64,000 bases of DNA from Halorubrum rubrum (GCF_024494685.1 NZ_JANHDM010000001.1:372001-436000); one strand, 5' to 3'; shown: positions 42,972 through 53,237, numbered from the stretch's first letter. The notes: generated from the letters alone by a model not told the origin. Numbers and translations are program-made.

Positions 42972-43673
42972 ATGAAGACGAGCGGCGGCAGCGACGCGAT
43001 GAAGCGACGGGCCGGCGAGTCGGCCGCGGAGGCGGTCGACGACGGCGACGTGGTGGGGCTCGGAACCGGGTCGACGGCGGCACACGCGATCCGCGCGATC
43101 GGCGCGCGCGTCGACGCGGGGCTCGACGTCCGGGGCGTGGCGACCTCCTTCGCGAGCCGGGAGCTCGCCGTCGCGGAGGGGATTCCCCTCCTCGATCTCG
43201 ACGAGGTCACGGGACCGGGCGCGGCGGGGATCGACGTCGCCGTCGACGGTGCCGACCAGGTCGCCGGGGGCGACCTGATCAAGGGCGGCGGCGGCGCACA
43301 CGCACGCGAGAAGCTCGTCGACTCGGTCGCGGAGCGGTTCGTCGTCGTCGCCGACCCCTCGAAGGAGGCCGCCGTCCTCGACCGGCCGGTTCCGATGGAG
43401 GTCCTCCCGAGCGCCCGCGGCGTCGTCGCCGACGCGGTGCGGGCGGCCGGCGGCGAGGCGACGCTCCGGCGCGCCGAGCGGAAGGACGGCCCCGTCGTCA
43501 CCGACAACGGGAACCTGCTTCTCGACTGCGAGTTCGGCGAGATCCCGGAGCCGGGTGCGCTCGCGACGACGCTCGCGGGGACGCCGGGCGTGCTCGAACA
43601 CGGGCTGTTCGTCGGGCTCGCCGACGAGGTCCACGTCGGGACCGCCGAGGGGGTTCGGATACGGGAGGCGTGA
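42972..43673 (+). CDS. rpiA: Ribose-5-phosphate isomerase A
   Basis: 233 residues. Interconverts ribose 5-phosphate and ribulose 5-phosphate. GLGTGSTAAHAI is the phosphate loop, AVDGADQVAGG the Asp-containing active site and DLIKGGGGAHAREKLVD the catalytic Lys and Glu region. The ATG at 42972 follows a GAGG at short distance. Lies 65 bp after the orc gene on the same strand. Confidence 0.94.
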   Translation: MKTSGGSDAMKRRAGESAAEAVDDGDVVGLGTGSTAAHAIRAIGARVDAGLDVRGVATSFASRELAVAEGIPLLDLDEVTGPGAAGIDVAVDGADQVAGGDLIKGGGGAHAREKLVDSVAERFVVVADPSKEAAVLDRPVPMEVLPSARGVVADAVRAAGGEATLRRAERKDGPVVTDNGNLLLDCEFGEIPEPGALATTLAGTPGVLEHGLFVGLADEVHVGTAEGVRIREA

Positions 43674-43749
43674 GCGTGCGAGAGCCGCCGTCGGACGATG
43701 GCCGCCGCTGTCCGGGGACGGTCGAAATAAAACGGCAGGATTGGACGCC

Positions 43750-43917
43750 TTACAGGTCGCGAGGCTGGACCGTCTTCCGGTCGTTGGCCTCGGCGCGGCG
43801 TGCGGCGTCTTCGAGCAGCTCGTCCACTTCTTCGTCCAGCGCGTCGTAGAAGTCCGAAGCGACGTTCTTGTCGTCCAGGGCTTCCTTGACTGCCGCTTTG
43901 ACAATGAGGTCTGCCAT
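43750..43917 (-). CDS. DUF1931 histone-fold protein
   Basis: A 55-aa protein (MADLIVKAAVKEALDDKNVA…AEANDRKTVQPRDL) of the small archaeal DUF1931 family, which has a histone fold and may bind DNA or act as a structural factor. Helix-strand-helix pattern with RTVQ-like end: NDRKTVQPRDL. Codon use is less GC-extreme than in neighbours, as in some highly expressed genes. Its own TATA box lies upstream. It converges with rpiA. Confidence 0.85.
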   Translation of the reverse strand: MADLIVKAAVKEALDDKNVASDFYDALDEEVDELLEDAARRAEANDRKTVQPRDL

Positions 43918-43939
43918 GCGGTCGTGGATATCCGTCGAT

Positions 43940-43949
43940 AGTTAATAAG
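43940..43949 (-). promoter_or_regulatory. Promoter of the DUF1931 gene
   Basis: Minus-strand CTTATTAACT lies 23-32 bp before the ATG at 43917. Confidence 0.6.
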
Positions 43950-44014
43950 AGTTCCTGAATTCGCCCGCGAGGGCCGCCGTGCGGGCGGTTCACGGCGGGG
44001 TGCCGGGCGGAGGA

Positions 44015-44025
44015 CTTATATATTT
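44015..44025 (+). promoter_or_regulatory. TATA element upstream of larB
   Basis: CTTATATATTT is a strong TATA box about 98-108 bp before the chosen larB ATG, giving a leader near 75 bases, or a longer protein starting from an in-frame GTG in between. Confidence 0.5.
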
Positions 44026-44122
44026 TGTGGAGCAGCGAGCCGTGGCGGGAACCGGAACGGCGGGTCGAGGCGATCCGTCGCGGATCGACGGCTACGAATC
44101 CGTTCGTCCCGACGGGCCGACC

Positions 44123-44974
44123 ATGCGCGAGGAGAACCAGCGCGAAACGGACGGATCGACGGTTCGCGGGACGCTCGAGGCGCTCGCGAGCGGGGAGATC
44201 GGTGTCACGGAGGCGGAATCACGGATCGCGGGATACGCGACGACGACCGCGGGGCGGTTCGACACCGCCCGCGAGGACCGCCGCGGGATCCCCGAGGCGG
44301 TCCTCGCGGAGGGGAAGCGCCCCGCCGAGGCCGCGGCGCTCGCGACGACCGCCCTCGAGACGACCGGTCGGGCGCTCGTGACCCGCGCGAGCCCCGACCA
44401 CGCGGCGGCCGTCCGGGAGGCCGTCGGGGACGCCGCGCCGGACGCCGACGTCGACCACGACGAGGTGACCCGCACCGTCGTCGTCCACGCCGCGGGGTTC
44501 GAGCCGCCGGAGCTCTCCGCGACCGTCGCGGTCGTGACCGCCGGGACCGCCGACGCGCCCGTGGCGGGCGAGGCGGAGGTCGTCGCCCGCGAGATCGGCG
44601 CGAGCGTCGACCGGGTCGAGGACGTCGGCGTCGCGAACCTCGATCGGCTGCTCGACCAGATCGAGCGGATCCGGGAGGCCGACATCGTCGTCGTCGCGGC
44701 CGGCCGCGAGGGGGCACTGCCCACGGTCGTCGCCGGACTCGTCGCCGCGCCCGTGATCGCGGTGCCCGTCTCGACGGGGTACGGCGAGGGCGGCGAGGGC
44801 GCGGCCGCGCTCGCCGGGGCGCTCCAGTCGTGTACCGCCCTCACGACGGTGAACGTCGACGCCGGGTTCGTCGCCGGCGCGCAGGCGGGGCTCATCGCCC
44901 GCACGATCGACGGGGCGGGCGTCGGCGACGAGGGTGGCGTCGACGACGAGGCGGGCGGAACGGGCGGAGGGTGA
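44123..44974 (+). CDS. larB: Nickel pincer cofactor biosynthesis protein LarB
   Basis: 283 residues of the LarB/AIR carboxylase-like family: [21 protein letters not shown] at the N-terminus, [20 protein letters not shown], then a PurE-like C-terminal domain ([57 protein letters not shown]). LarB carboxylates and hydrolyses nicotinic acid adenine dinucleotide in making the nickel pincer cofactor of lactate racemase-like enzymes. larC and larE are not in this window. Start choice ATG 44123; see promoter. Confidence 0.88.
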   Translation: MREENQRETDGSTVRGTLEALASGEIGVTEAESRIAGYATTTAGRFDTAREDRRGIPEAVLAEGKRPAEAAALATTALETTGRALVTRASPDHAAAVREAVGDAAPDADVDHDEVTRTVVVHAAGFEPPELSATVAVVTAGTADAPVAGEAEVVAREIGASVDRVEDVGVANLDRLLDQIERIREADIVVVAAGREGALPTVVAGLVAAPVIAVPVSTGYGEGGEGAAALAGALQSCTALTTVNVDAGFVAGAQAGLIARTIDGAGVGDEGGVDDEAGGTGGG

Positions 44975-44978
44975 GCCC

Positions 44979-45227
44979 GTGTCCGACCACTACGTATACG
45001 TGATCGAGTGTGCCGACGGAAGCCTCTACACCGGCTACACCACCGACGTGGAGCGGCGAGTCGCCGAACACGACGCCGGCGAGGGGGCCAAATACACCCG
45101 CGGGCGGACGCCCGTGACGCTGCGACACGTCGAGTCGTTCGACTCGCGGTCGGCGGCGCTGTCGCGCGAACACGCGATCAAGTCGCTGTCGCGCGCCGGG
45201 AAGGAGGACCTGATCGGCGGGGAGTGA
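44979..45227 (+). CDS. GIY-YIG nuclease-fold protein
   Basis: 82-aa single-domain protein of the UPF0213/YhbQ type: [20 protein letters not shown] holds the GIY-YIG core, followed by the catalytic-type Arg (RRVAEHD) and a C-terminal [15 protein letters not shown]. Possible structure-specific DNA nuclease. GTG start with GGAGGGTGA just before it, beginning four bases after the larB stop. Confidence 0.85.
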   Translation: MSDHYVYVIECADGSLYTGYTTDVERRVAEHDAGEGAKYTRGRTPVTLRHVESFDSRSAALSREHAIKSLSRAGKEDLIGGE

Positions 45228-45230
45228 GCG

Positions 45231-46121
45231 TTACTCCACCAACCGTTCGATCTCGGTGACGAGGATCCCGCTCGCGCCGACCGCCTTCAGCTCCGAGATG
45301 GTCGCGAACACGTCGCGCTCCTCGACGACGGCGTGGACCGCGACCATGCCGTTTCCCTCCGCGTCGGCCTCGACGTCCATCACGGTCGGGCCGCCGAGAC
45401 CGGGGATCACGTCTTTCACCTCCTCGAGGCGGTCCGTCGGCGCGTTCATCATCAGGTAGCGCCGGCCGTCGGCGGCGAGGACGGACCCGAAGGCGGTGAC
45501 GACCTGCTCGACCTTCGGGTCGTCGACGACGTCCGGCCGGGCGAACAGCCGGACCGAGGAGTCGAGCACGTCGTCGATCACGGCGAGGCGGTTCACCTTC
45601 AGGGTCGTGCCCGTGGAGGTGATGTCGACGATGGCGTCGGCCATCTCGACGTGGGGGGTGAGCTCCGTCGCGCCGGTGACGGTGACCACGTCGGCGTCGA
45701 CCCCCACGCGCTCGAGGTAGCTCCGGGTGACGGTCGGGAACTCGGTGGCGATCGTTTTCCCGGTCAGGTCCTCGACCGTCTCGACGTCGCCGCCCTCGGG
45801 CGCGGCGAGGACGAGCCGGCAGGAGCCGTACCCCAGGTCCAACACGTCGACGAGGTCGTCGTCGGACGCGTCCGCGGGATCCGAGACGACGCCGCCGGAC
45901 TCGGCGGCCTGGTCGAGGCCGGTGACCCCGAGGTCGGCCGCGCCGTCGCGCACGTACTCGGGGATGTCGGCCGCCCGGACGTAGAGGACCGTCACGTCGG
46001 GGTCGACCGTCTCGGCGTACAGCTGTCTGTCGGCGGTCTCCTCGACGTGGAGGCCGGCGCGTTCCAGAAGCGAGAGCGTCGGCTCGTGTAGGCGGCCCTT
46101 GTTGGGGACGGCGATGCGCAT
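45231..46121 (-). CDS. hisG: ATP phosphoribosyltransferase
   Basis: First enzyme of histidine synthesis (ATP + PRPP). 296 aa, the long form with a C-terminal ACT-like regulatory domain (from ~215: ALKAVGASG-type end), hence no HisZ needed and feedback inhibition by histidine likely. [11 protein letters not shown] at the start, [12 protein letters not shown], and [16 protein letters not shown], the PRPP-binding segment. ATG at 46121 chosen over an unstructured 25-codon extension. Confidence 0.94.
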   Translation of the reverse strand: MRIAVPNKGRLHEPTLSLLERAGLHVEETADRQLYAETVDPDVTVLYVRAADIPEYVRDGAADLGVTGLDQAAESGGVVSDPADASDDDLVDVLDLGYGSCRLVLAAPEGGDVETVEDLTGKTIATEFPTVTRSYLERVGVDADVVTVTGATELTPHVEMADAIVDITSTGTTLKVNRLAVIDDVLDSSVRLFARPDVVDDPKVEQVVTAFGSVLAADGRRYLMMNAPTDRLEEVKDVIPGLGGPTVMDVEADAEGNGMVAVHAVVEERDVFATISELKAVGASGILVTEIERLVE

Positions 46122-46218
46122 ACGCGACGACTCGCGGGGCGCGCGGGAAACGTTTTCGTCCGGCGACGGCCCCGAACGCGGGGCGGTCGCGGTCACGCGA
46201 GCGACCCGGCCCGCACGC

Positions 46219-46584
46219 TCACAGCAGCCGGTGGGCGACGGGGAGACAGCAGACGAAGACGACGGGCCACGCGAGCATCTGTGCGATCGGGTCCGCCGGC
46301 GACGCGACGACGGTGCCGATCAGCCCGCCGAACCCGGCGAGCGCGACGACCGCGGCGCGGTGCTCCCACCTGGACGGCTCCGCCTCCCGGTCGGTCCCGC
46401 GACGCCACCACAGCAGGTAGTACACCAGGAGGATCCCGGAAAGCGGCGCGAGGAGGCCCCAGAGAAGCGGGCGAGCGCTCCCGCGGGCGCGGGCGTCGAG
46501 GACGACCCACGCGCCGGTCGCGACCCAGACGACCGGGAACAGCAGCGCGCCGAACGCGACGACGAGCCCGAACGCGGGGGACAT
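46219..46584 (-). CDS. Small membrane protein with cytoplasmic-like loop
   Basis: 121 residues, four hydrophobic segments: [58 protein letters not shown] and [15 protein letters not shown], with a charged loop [27 protein letters not shown] resembles a motif common in haloarchaeal small membrane proteins. Function unknown. Divergent from uvrB across the repeat region. Confidence 0.7.
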   Translation of the reverse strand: MSPAFGLVVAFGALLFPVVWVATGAWVVLDARARGSARPLLWGLLAPLSGILLVYYLLWWRRGTDREAEPSRWEHRAAVVALAGFGGLIGTVVASPADPIAQMLAWPVVFVCCLPVAHRLL

Positions 46585-46678
46585 GGTTCCCCTTCCGTTC
46601 CGAGGAGGGTAGGTCTTCGGTTCGGGACGGGGACGAAGCCGATCGAGCGCCGACCCACTACGTCGCGTCCGTCTCACC

Positions 46679-46804
46679 GCCTCCCTCACGCCGCCTCCCT
46701 CTCGCCGCCTCCCTCTCGCCGCCTCCCTCTCGCCGCCTCCCTCTCGCCGCCTCCCTCTCGCCGCCTCCCTCTCGCCGCCTCCCTCTCGCCGCTTCCGTCC
46801 TGCC
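46679..46804. repeat. 14-bp tandem repeat (VNTR) before uvrB
   Basis: GCCTCCCTCTCGCC is repeated seven times perfectly (46693-46790), with one near-copy on each side, nine units in all. It lies between the divergent membrane-protein gene and uvrB, starting about 60 bp before the GTG. 14 is not a multiple of three, so copy changes would not preserve a frame. Confidence 0.9.
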
Positions 46805-46862
46805 GTCCCACTCCCCGTCCCGCCGCGCCGCTCAAGTGGTTCCGCCGCCAACGACGCGTATC

Positions 46863-48917
46863 GTGAGCGACGCCGACTCCCCTCTCTCGGAGGACCGACC
46901 GACCGCCGACAGACCGCTCCGGGTGGACGCCCCGTTCGAGCCCGCGGGCGACCAGCCCGAGGCGATCGAAGAGCTCGTCGAGGGGTTCGAGGCGGGCGCG
47001 GAGAAACAGACGCTGCTCGGCGTGACGGGCTCCGGGAAGACCAACACGGTCTCGTGGGTCGCCGAGGAGCTGGATCGGCCCACCCTCGTGTTGGCACACA
47101 ACAAGACGCTCGCGGCCCAGCTGTACGAGGAGTTCCGCGAGCTGTTCCCGGACAACGCCGTCGAGTACTTCGTCTCCTACTACGACTACTACCAGCCGGA
47201 GGCGTACGTCGAGCAGACGGACACGTTCATCGACAAGGAGATGTCGATAAACGAGGAGATCGACCGGCTGCGACACTCCGCGACGCGCTCGCTTCTGACG
47301 CGGGACGACGTCATCGTCGTCGCCTCCGTCTCGGCAATCTACGGGCTCGGCGACCCCGAGAACTACCGGGAGATGGCTCTCCGGCTGGAGGTCGGCGAGG
47401 AGGTGGGTCGCGAGGGACTGCTCGCCGACCTCGTCGACCTGAACTACGAGCGCAACGACGTGGACTTCACGCAGGGCACCTTCCGGGTGCGCGGCGACAC
47501 CGTCGAGATCTACCCGATGTACGGCCGGTACGCGGTCCGCGTCGAGCTGTGGGGCGAGGAGATCGACCGGATGGTGAAGGTCGACCCGATGAAGGGCGAG
47601 GTCGTGAGCGAGGAGCCCGCGGTAATGCTCCACCCTGCGGAGCACTACTCGATCCCCGACGACAAGCTGGAGCAGGCCATCGCGGAGATCGAGTCGCTGA
47701 TGGAGAAGCGCGTGGCCCACTTCGAGCGGGAGGGCGACCTCGTCGCGGCCCAGCGCATCGAGGAACGCACTACCTTCGACGTCGAGATGCTCCGCGAGGC
47801 GGGCTACTGTTCGGGCATCGAGAACTACTCGGTCCACATGGACGACCGCGACCCCGGCGACGCCCCCTACACGCTGCTCGATTACTTCCCCGACGACTTC
47901 CTCACCGTGGTCGACGAGTCCCACCAGACGATCCCCCAGATCAAGGGCCAGTACGAGGGAGACAAATCCCGTAAGGACTCGCTCGTCGAGAACGGGTTCC
48001 GGCTCCCGACCGCCTACGACAACCGCCCGCTGACGTTCGAGGAGTTCGAGGAGAAGGCCGACCGGACGCTGTACGTCTCCGCGACGCCGGGCGAGTACGA
48101 GCGCGAGACGTCCGCGAACGTCGTCGAACAGATCGTCCGACCCACGCACCTCGTCGACCCGAAGGTCGAGGTAACGGAGGCGACCGGGCAGGTCGAGGAC
48201 CTCCTCGAACGGGTCGACGAACGTATCGAGCGCGACGAGCGCGTCCTCGTCACCACCCTCACCAAGCGGATGGCCGAGGACCTCACGGAGTACTTCGAGG
48301 AGGCGGGGATCGACGTGGCGTACATGCACGACGAGACGGACACCCTGGAGCGCCACGAGATCATCCGCGACCTCCGTTTAGGCAACATCGACGTGCTCGT
48401 CGGGATCAACCTGCTTCGGGAGGGCCTCGACATCCCCGAAGTGAGCCTCGTCGCCATCCTCGACGCCGACCAGGAGGGCTTCCTCCGCTCGACGACGACG
48501 CTCGTCCAGACGATGGGGCGAGCCGCTCGCAACGTCAACGGCGAGGTGGTCCTCTACGCGGACCGGGTCACCGACTCGATGGAGGCCGCCATCGGGGAGA
48601 CCCAGCGCCGCCGCGAGATCCAACTGGAGTACAACGCCGAGCACGGCCACGAGGCGACCACCATCGACAAGCCGGTCGGCGAGACGAACCTGCCGGGCTC
48701 GAAGACGGACACGAGCGGCGTGAGCGTCGGCGACGTGGAGAGCGAGGAGGAGGCGAAAGCGCAGATCGAGGCGCTCGAAGACCGGATGGACGAGGCCGCG
48801 AGCAACCTGGAGTTCGAGCTGGCCGCCGACATCCGCGACCGGATCGCGGAGCTACGCCGGGCGTTCGAGCTCGACGGCGACGAGGAGGGCGTCCCCGCGC
48901 CGATGGTCGAGGAGTGA
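46863..48917 (+). CDS. uvrB: Excinuclease ABC subunit B
   Basis: 684-aa helicase-like damage verifier of bacterial-type nucleotide excision repair. Walker A GVTGSGKT, the beta-hairpin segment [21 protein letters not shown]-like VVDESH, motif [11 protein letters not shown] and a C-terminal UVR motif that binds UvrC ([20 protein letters not shown]). GTG start at 46863; the same frame is open through the repeat but not conserved. Haloarchaea are known to carry UvrABC alongside archaeal repair genes. Confidence 0.95.
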   Translation: MSDADSPLSEDRPTADRPLRVDAPFEPAGDQPEAIEELVEGFEAGAEKQTLLGVTGSGKTNTVSWVAEELDRPTLVLAHNKTLAAQLYEEFRELFPDNAVEYFVSYYDYYQPEAYVEQTDTFIDKEMSINEEIDRLRHSATRSLLTRDDVIVVASVSAIYGLGDPENYREMALRLEVGEEVGREGLLADLVDLNYERNDVDFTQGTFRVRGDTVEIYPMYGRYAVRVELWGEEIDRMVKVDPMKGEVVSEEPAVMLHPAEHYSIPDDKLEQAIAEIESLMEKRVAHFEREGDLVAAQRIEERTTFDVEMLREAGYCSGIENYSVHMDDRDPGDAPYTLLDYFPDDFLTVVDESHQTIPQIKGQYEGDKSRKDSLVENGFRLPTAYDNRPLTFEEFEEKADRTLYVSATPGEYERETSANVVEQIVRPTHLVDPKVEVTEATGQVEDLLERVDERIERDERVLVTTLTKRMAEDLTEYFEEAGIDVAYMHDETDTLERHEIIRDLRLGNIDVLVGINLLREGLDIPEVSLVAILDADQEGFLRSTTTLVQTMGRAARNVNGEVVLYADRVTDSMEAAIGETQRRREIQLEYNAEHGHEATTIDKPVGETNLPGSKTDTSGVSVGDVESEEEAKAQIEALEDRMDEAASNLEFELAADIRDRIAELRRAFELDGDEEGVPAPMVEE

Positions 48918-49150
48918 CCGAGGCTCGGTTTCGCGGCGCGGGGCGTCGCGGAGGAGGATACCCGATTCGAATTGTAAATATGTGAACATCGGGCTCGTCG
49001 CGAACGTCGCGAAGACGAGGACGTACTACCGCTACGAGCGGACCTGGGGCCGGATCTCGCGGGGAGTCCCCGCCTCGACGTGACCGCCGATTATCAGCCG
49101 AGCGAGCCGCGGCGACGGGGTTTTTACCGACGACCGATCGACCGGGAAGC

Positions 49151-49678
49151 ATGTACCGTCGCGCGGTCGTTGCCGGCGCGTTCGCCGTCGCGACCGCGGG
49201 GTGTACGGACCGGGTCCACGACCTCGCGGCGTCGGCTCCGGGAGACGTCGGGGTCAGGAGTCGATACGTGGACGACGACCCCCTGGTTCCCGGAGAGAGC
49301 GTGCGCGCCCAGCCCCCGGAACTGCTGACGCACGCCCTCTCGTTTCGGTCGGCCGCGGCCGCACGAGGAGCGGTCCGCCCGGACGCGGAACGGACGCGCT
49401 CGTTCGTCGACGCGACCCCGTTCGTCGACGACGGGGGCGACGCCGTGCTCGTGATCGCCCAGCGGCTGGCCCCGCCGGGGCTCGACGTCCGCCTCGGGTC
49501 CGTGAGCCGGATCGGCGATCGCGCGCTGCGGGTCGCGGCCGACGAGATCGGGCACCGCCCCGGCGACGAGGACGACCTCGCGGTCCACACGCTCCTCGTC
49601 CGGCTGACGGACGAGCGCGGGCCGCCGGAGCGCGTCGTCGTGTCGATCGAGGGCGACCGCGCCGGCGTCACGGTCTGA
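49151..49678 (+). CDS. Small lipoprotein of unknown function
   Basis: 175 residues. MYRRAVVAGAFAVATAGC is a short signal with a lipobox AGC (Cys18), so the mature protein should be attached to the outer face of the membrane. The rest has beta-rich stretches (DAVLVIAQRLAPPGLDV, LLVRLTDERG, ERVVVSIEGD) and a conserved-looking YVDDDPLVPGE. No family recognised. A TATA-like GGGTTTTTACC precedes the ATG. Confidence 0.7.
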   Translation: MYRRAVVAGAFAVATAGCTDRVHDLAASAPGDVGVRSRYVDDDPLVPGESVRAQPPELLTHALSFRSAAAARGAVRPDAERTRSFVDATPFVDDGGDAVLVIAQRLAPPGLDVRLGSVSRIGDRALRVAADEIGHRPGDEDDLAVHTLLVRLTDERGPPERVVVSIEGDRAGVTV

Positions 49679-49760
49679 GCGCGGGACCCCGGTCGAGCGG
49701 CGAAGTCGTCGACGCGGGCGCGTTCGGCGGATATATACGGCCCGCCGGCGTCGCACGAAC

Positions 49761-50327
49761 GTGACCTCCGGCACCTCCGTCTCCCGCCGCACGCTCGGGG
49801 CGGTCCAGCTCGGGATCGCGGCGCTACTTCTCGCCCAACCGCTCGCGCTTCGGTCCGTCACCGCCGGCGCGGCGATCCCGACCCTCGAGGAGCCGGCATC
49901 GCTGATCGGGCTGGCCCCGCCCGCGCTCGTGGCCGCCGGGGCGGTGACGCTCCTCTCCGGGATCGCGGCCGTCCGCGGTCGAACGCTGAGCGCACGCGCG
50001 AGCCTCGCGTCGCCTCTCGTCTGCGTCGCCGTCGGCGTCGCCCTCGGCGTCGACGTCGGACCCGAGGCCGTGTCGGTGCCGACGCTGCGCGTCTCGGGCG
50101 TGACGCCATTCGTCGTCGCCGGCGCGGTCATCGGCGGGTCGCTCGCGCCCGTCGTCCTCGGGGCGACCCGCGAGGACACGGTCGCGCTGCTCGCCGGGGC
50201 CGCCCTCCTGCTGGTCGCGCTCGCGCTCGCGCCCGCTCCCGCCCTCGCGCTGGTCGCGGGACTGCTCGGCGGGGGAGTCGCGATCGGGCTCCTGTGGACG
50301 CTCGACGCGGAGAGCTGGCGGCCGTGA
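49761..50327 (+). CDS. Multi-helix membrane protein
   Basis: 188 residues and about six hydrophobic segments, rich in Ala, Leu, Val and Gly (for example LGIAALLLAQPLAL, LVCVAVGVALGVDVG, AALLLVALALAPAPALALVA). Starts with GTG. No polar motif suggests a substrate; possibly part of an uncharacterised haloarchaeal family. ATATATACGG just upstream may be its promoter. Confidence 0.7.
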   Translation: MTSGTSVSRRTLGAVQLGIAALLLAQPLALRSVTAGAAIPTLEEPASLIGLAPPALVAAGAVTLLSGIAAVRGRTLSARASLASPLVCVAVGVALGVDVGPEAVSVPTLRVSGVTPFVVAGAVIGGSLAPVVLGATREDTVALLAGAALLLVALALAPAPALALVAGLLGGGVAIGLLWTLDAESWRP

Positions 50328-50395
50328 GCCGCATCGATCGGTCGGGCTTGGTCGTGAGGCGTCCGGCTCGGGACACGAACGACGACAGCACGGAC

Positions 50396-50418
50396 TCAGT
50401 TGTGCGGTGAACAACTGA
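50396..50418. promoter_or_regulatory. Inverted repeat upstream of nrdA
   Basis: TCAGTTGT (50396-50403) and ACAACTGA (50411-50418) form perfect 8-bp arms around a 7-bp spacer. A TATA-like AATGTTTATGCC follows at 50446-50457. The spacing fits a regulator site for the nrdAB unit; it does not match the NrdR box as I know it. Confidence 0.5.
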
Positions 50419-50613
50419 ACTTGTACTACTGAAATCCTGTTGGTAATGTTTATGCCGATGGAGCCGGAGACGTTTGACACGGTTCACACGGAGCGGTTCG
50501 CCCGGAGCGGTCCGCCCGGTTTCAACGGGTAGCCGCGCGTTCGCGTCGAATGGGGAACGTACCGAGAGTGGCGACGCCGTCCGACGCACCGACCCGTGGA
50601 ACCCCGAGCACCC

Positions 50614-53199
50614 ATGAGCACGACGACACACGACACTGCGGTTCGCGACCTACTCGACCGAGCCAGGGAGGGGAACGAGGACGTACTGGACGCCGACGAA
50701 CGCGACCGGCTGGTCGCCGAGATCGAGCGCGCGCTCTACGACGGAGCCGACGCCGACGAGGTGGCCGAGGCGACCGTCGACGCGCTCACGGCGCGGATCG
50801 AGCGCGACCCCGCCTACGACGCGATGGCGGCCCGCGTCGCACGCGAGGACTACTTCCGCCGGGTGACCGGCGAGCGCCCGCCCGACGACGAGGGCGACCT
50901 CGCGGCGGCGTACCGCGACTCCTTCCGCGAGGCGATCGACCGCGGCCTCGGGGCGGACCTCCTCGACGAGCGGATGGACGAGTACGACCTCGACCGGCTG
51001 GCCGACGCCATCGAGCCGGCGCGCGACGAGCTGTTCGAGTACACCGCGCTCGACACCCTCGAACAGCGGTACTACCTCCGGGAGGCGGACGTGGCGCCGT
51101 TCGAGCTCCCGCAGGTCTTCTGGATGCGGGTGGCGATGGGGGTCGCGCTCCGGGAGGACGAGTCGGAGCGAGCGGCGCGCGCCGAGGAGTTCTACGAGGT
51201 CCTCTCCACGCTGCGGTTCGTCCACTCCACGCCGACGCTGTTCCACGCCGGGACGACCCATCCGCAGCTCTCCTCGTGTTACCTCACCACCGTCCCCGAC
51301 GACCTCGAGGGGATCTTCGAGGCGTACAAGGAGCACGCCAAGCTCTCGAAGTGGTCCGGCGGGCTCGGCAACGACTGGACCCCGCTCCGCGCGGACGGCG
51401 CGTTGGTCTCCTCGACCGGCGTCGAGTCGACCGGGACGGTCCCCTTCCTCAAGATCTCCAACGACGTGACCGGCGCGATCAACCGCTCCGGGAAGCGCCG
51501 GGGGGCAGCCGCCGCCTACCTCGAGGCGTGGCACCTTGATTTCCCCGCCTTCATCGACCTCCGGCGGAACACCGGCGACGAGCGCCGGCGCACCCACGAC
51601 ATGAACACCGCGGCGTGGGTGCCCGACCTGTTCGTGAAGCGCGTCGAGGCCGACGAGGAGTGGACCCTCTTCTCGCCCGACGAGGTGCCCGATCTCCACG
51701 GGACCTACGGCGAGGAGTTCGAGGAGCGGTACGAGGCGTACGAGGAGGCCGCGGAAAAGGGCGAGCTCCGCCAGTACGAGACCGTCGACGCGAGCGAGCT
51801 CTGGCGGGAGACCCTGACGCGCCTCTTCGAGACCGGCCACCCGTGGATCACGTTCAAGGACCCGTGTAACGTCCGGTCGCCGCAGGACCACGCCGGCGTC
51901 GTCAACTCCTCGAACCTCTGTACGGAGATCACCCTCAACACGAGCGAGGAGGAGACCGCCGTCTGTAACCTCGGCTCGGTCAACCTCGCGCGGCACATGA
52001 CCTTCCGCGGCGACGCCGAGGCCCACCCCGCCCCCGACGACGTCGCGGTCGCGGCGCGGGGCGACGGGGCGAACGCCGGCGACGCCGACGTGGACGGCGC
52101 GATCACCGTCGGAGCCGACGGCGAGGCGGCCGAACTCGACGCCGAGCTGTTCGCCGACACCGCCGAGACCGCGATGCGGATGCTCGACAACGTCGTCGAT
52201 CTCAACTTCTACCCGACGGAGAAGGCCGAACGCTCCAACATGCGCCACCGGCCCATCGGCCTCGGGATGATGGGTTTCCACGAGGCGCTCCAGCTCGCGC
52301 GGGTGCCGATGAACTCCGACCGCGCGCTCGAGTTCGCCGGACGGGCGGGCGAACTCCTGGGCTATCACGCGATCGACAACTCCGCGAAGCTGGCGGGCGA
52401 GCGCGGCGCGTACGACAGCTTCGAGGGGTCGAAGTGGGACCGCGACCTGCTTCCGCAGGACACCCTCGACCTGCTCGCCGAGGAGCGCGGCCGGGAGATC
52501 CCCGTCGCCCGCGAGGAGACGCTCGACTGGGACGCGGTCCGCGAGCGGATCGCCGAACACGGCATGCGCAACTCCAACACCACCGCGGTCGCGCCCACGG
52601 CGACCATCTCCACCATCGCCGGCACCTCCCCCTCGATCGAGCCGCTGTACTCGAACCTCTACGTCAAATCCAACATGTCCGGCGACTTCACCGTGGTCAA
52701 CGAGCGGCTCGTCGCCGACCTCAAGGCCGAGGGGCAGTGGGGGTCGGAGGCGCTCGACCGCCTGAAGTACCACGACGGCGCGGTCGGCGACCTCGATTTG
52801 CCCGGCGAGCTCTCCGACCTCTACCGCGGGGCCTTCGAGATCGACCCGCGCCGCCAGCTCCGGCTCACCGCGCGCCGCGGCGCGTGGATCGACCAGAGCC
52901 AGTCGCACAACGTCTTCTTCCCGTCGACGGACGGCTCGCTGCTCGACGACGTGTACCGGACCGCCTGGGAGCTGGGGCTGAAGACGACCTACTACCTGCG
53001 CACGCTCGGCGCGTCGAGCATCGAGCAGTCGACGCTGGACATGGCCGAGTACGACGACACGCAGTCGCGCGGGGGCGGGCTCGACGGCGGAGACGAAGCG
53101 GACGGCGAGCCCGGTGGCGACGCGGAAGCCGACGCTGACGCGGACCGCGTCGACGGGCTGCCGACCGTCGAGGACCCGACCTGCGACGCCTGTCAGTGA
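50614..53199 (+). CDS. nrdA: Ribonucleotide reductase, class I large subunit
   Basis: 861-aa catalytic subunit. Reduces ribonucleotides to deoxyribonucleotides. Redox Cys in LSSCYLTTV, radical site N-x-C-x-E in SNLCTEITLN, partner Cys in ETAVCNLGSVNLARH, and C-terminal shuttle CDACQ. The N-terminus is short: instead of a full ATP-cone it has only helical, acidic sequence (RLVAEIERALYDGADADEVA) before the RNR N domain (ERDPAYDAMAARV), so dATP control may be weak or absent. A Gly/Asp-rich tail precedes the CxxC. ATG at 50614 preferred to an upstream GTG. Confidence 0.94.
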   Translation: MSTTTHDTAVRDLLDRAREGNEDVLDADERDRLVAEIERALYDGADADEVAEATVDALTARIERDPAYDAMAARVAREDYFRRVTGERPPDDEGDLAAAYRDSFREAIDRGLGADLLDERMDEYDLDRLADAIEPARDELFEYTALDTLEQRYYLREADVAPFELPQVFWMRVAMGVALREDESERAARAEEFYEVLSTLRFVHSTPTLFHAGTTHPQLSSCYLTTVPDDLEGIFEAYKEHAKLSKWSGGLGNDWTPLRADGALVSSTGVESTGTVPFLKISNDVTGAINRSGKRRGAAAAYLEAWHLDFPAFIDLRRNTGDERRRTHDMNTAAWVPDLFVKRVEADEEWTLFSPDEVPDLHGTYGEEFEERYEAYEEAAEKGELRQYETVDASELWRETLTRLFETGHPWITFKDPCNVRSPQDHAGVVNSSNLCTEITLNTSEEETAVCNLGSVNLARHMTFRGDAEAHPAPDDVAVAARGDGANAGDADVDGAITVGADGEAAELDAELFADTAETAMRMLDNVVDLNFYPTEKAERSNMRHRPIGLGMMGFHEALQLARVPMNSDRALEFAGRAGELLGYHAIDNSAKLAGERGAYDSFEGSKWDRDLLPQDTLDLLAEERGREIPVAREETLDWDAVRERIAEHGMRNSNTTAVAPTATISTIAGTSPSIEPLYSNLYVKSNMSGDFTVVNERLVADLKAEGQWGSEALDRLKYHDGAVGDLDLPGELSDLYRGAFEIDPRRQLRLTARRGAWIDQSQSHNVFFPSTDGSLLDDVYRTAWELGLKTTYYLRTLGASSIEQSTLDMAEYDDTQSRGGGLDGGDEADGEPGGDAEADADADRVDGLPTVEDPTCDACQ

Positions 53200-53237
53200 G
53201 TCGGACGAACGACAGTCGACACCACACGATCTACACC

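Noticed and set aside
46693-46790. CRISPR-like array
   Set aside because: The units are only 14 bp, directly joined without spacers, and no cas genes are near.
46281-46862. Long upstream extension of the uvrB reading frame through the 14-bp repeat
   Set aside because: UvrB homology begins at the GTG at 46863; the upstream part is repeat-encoded and overlaps the membrane-protein gene on the other strand.
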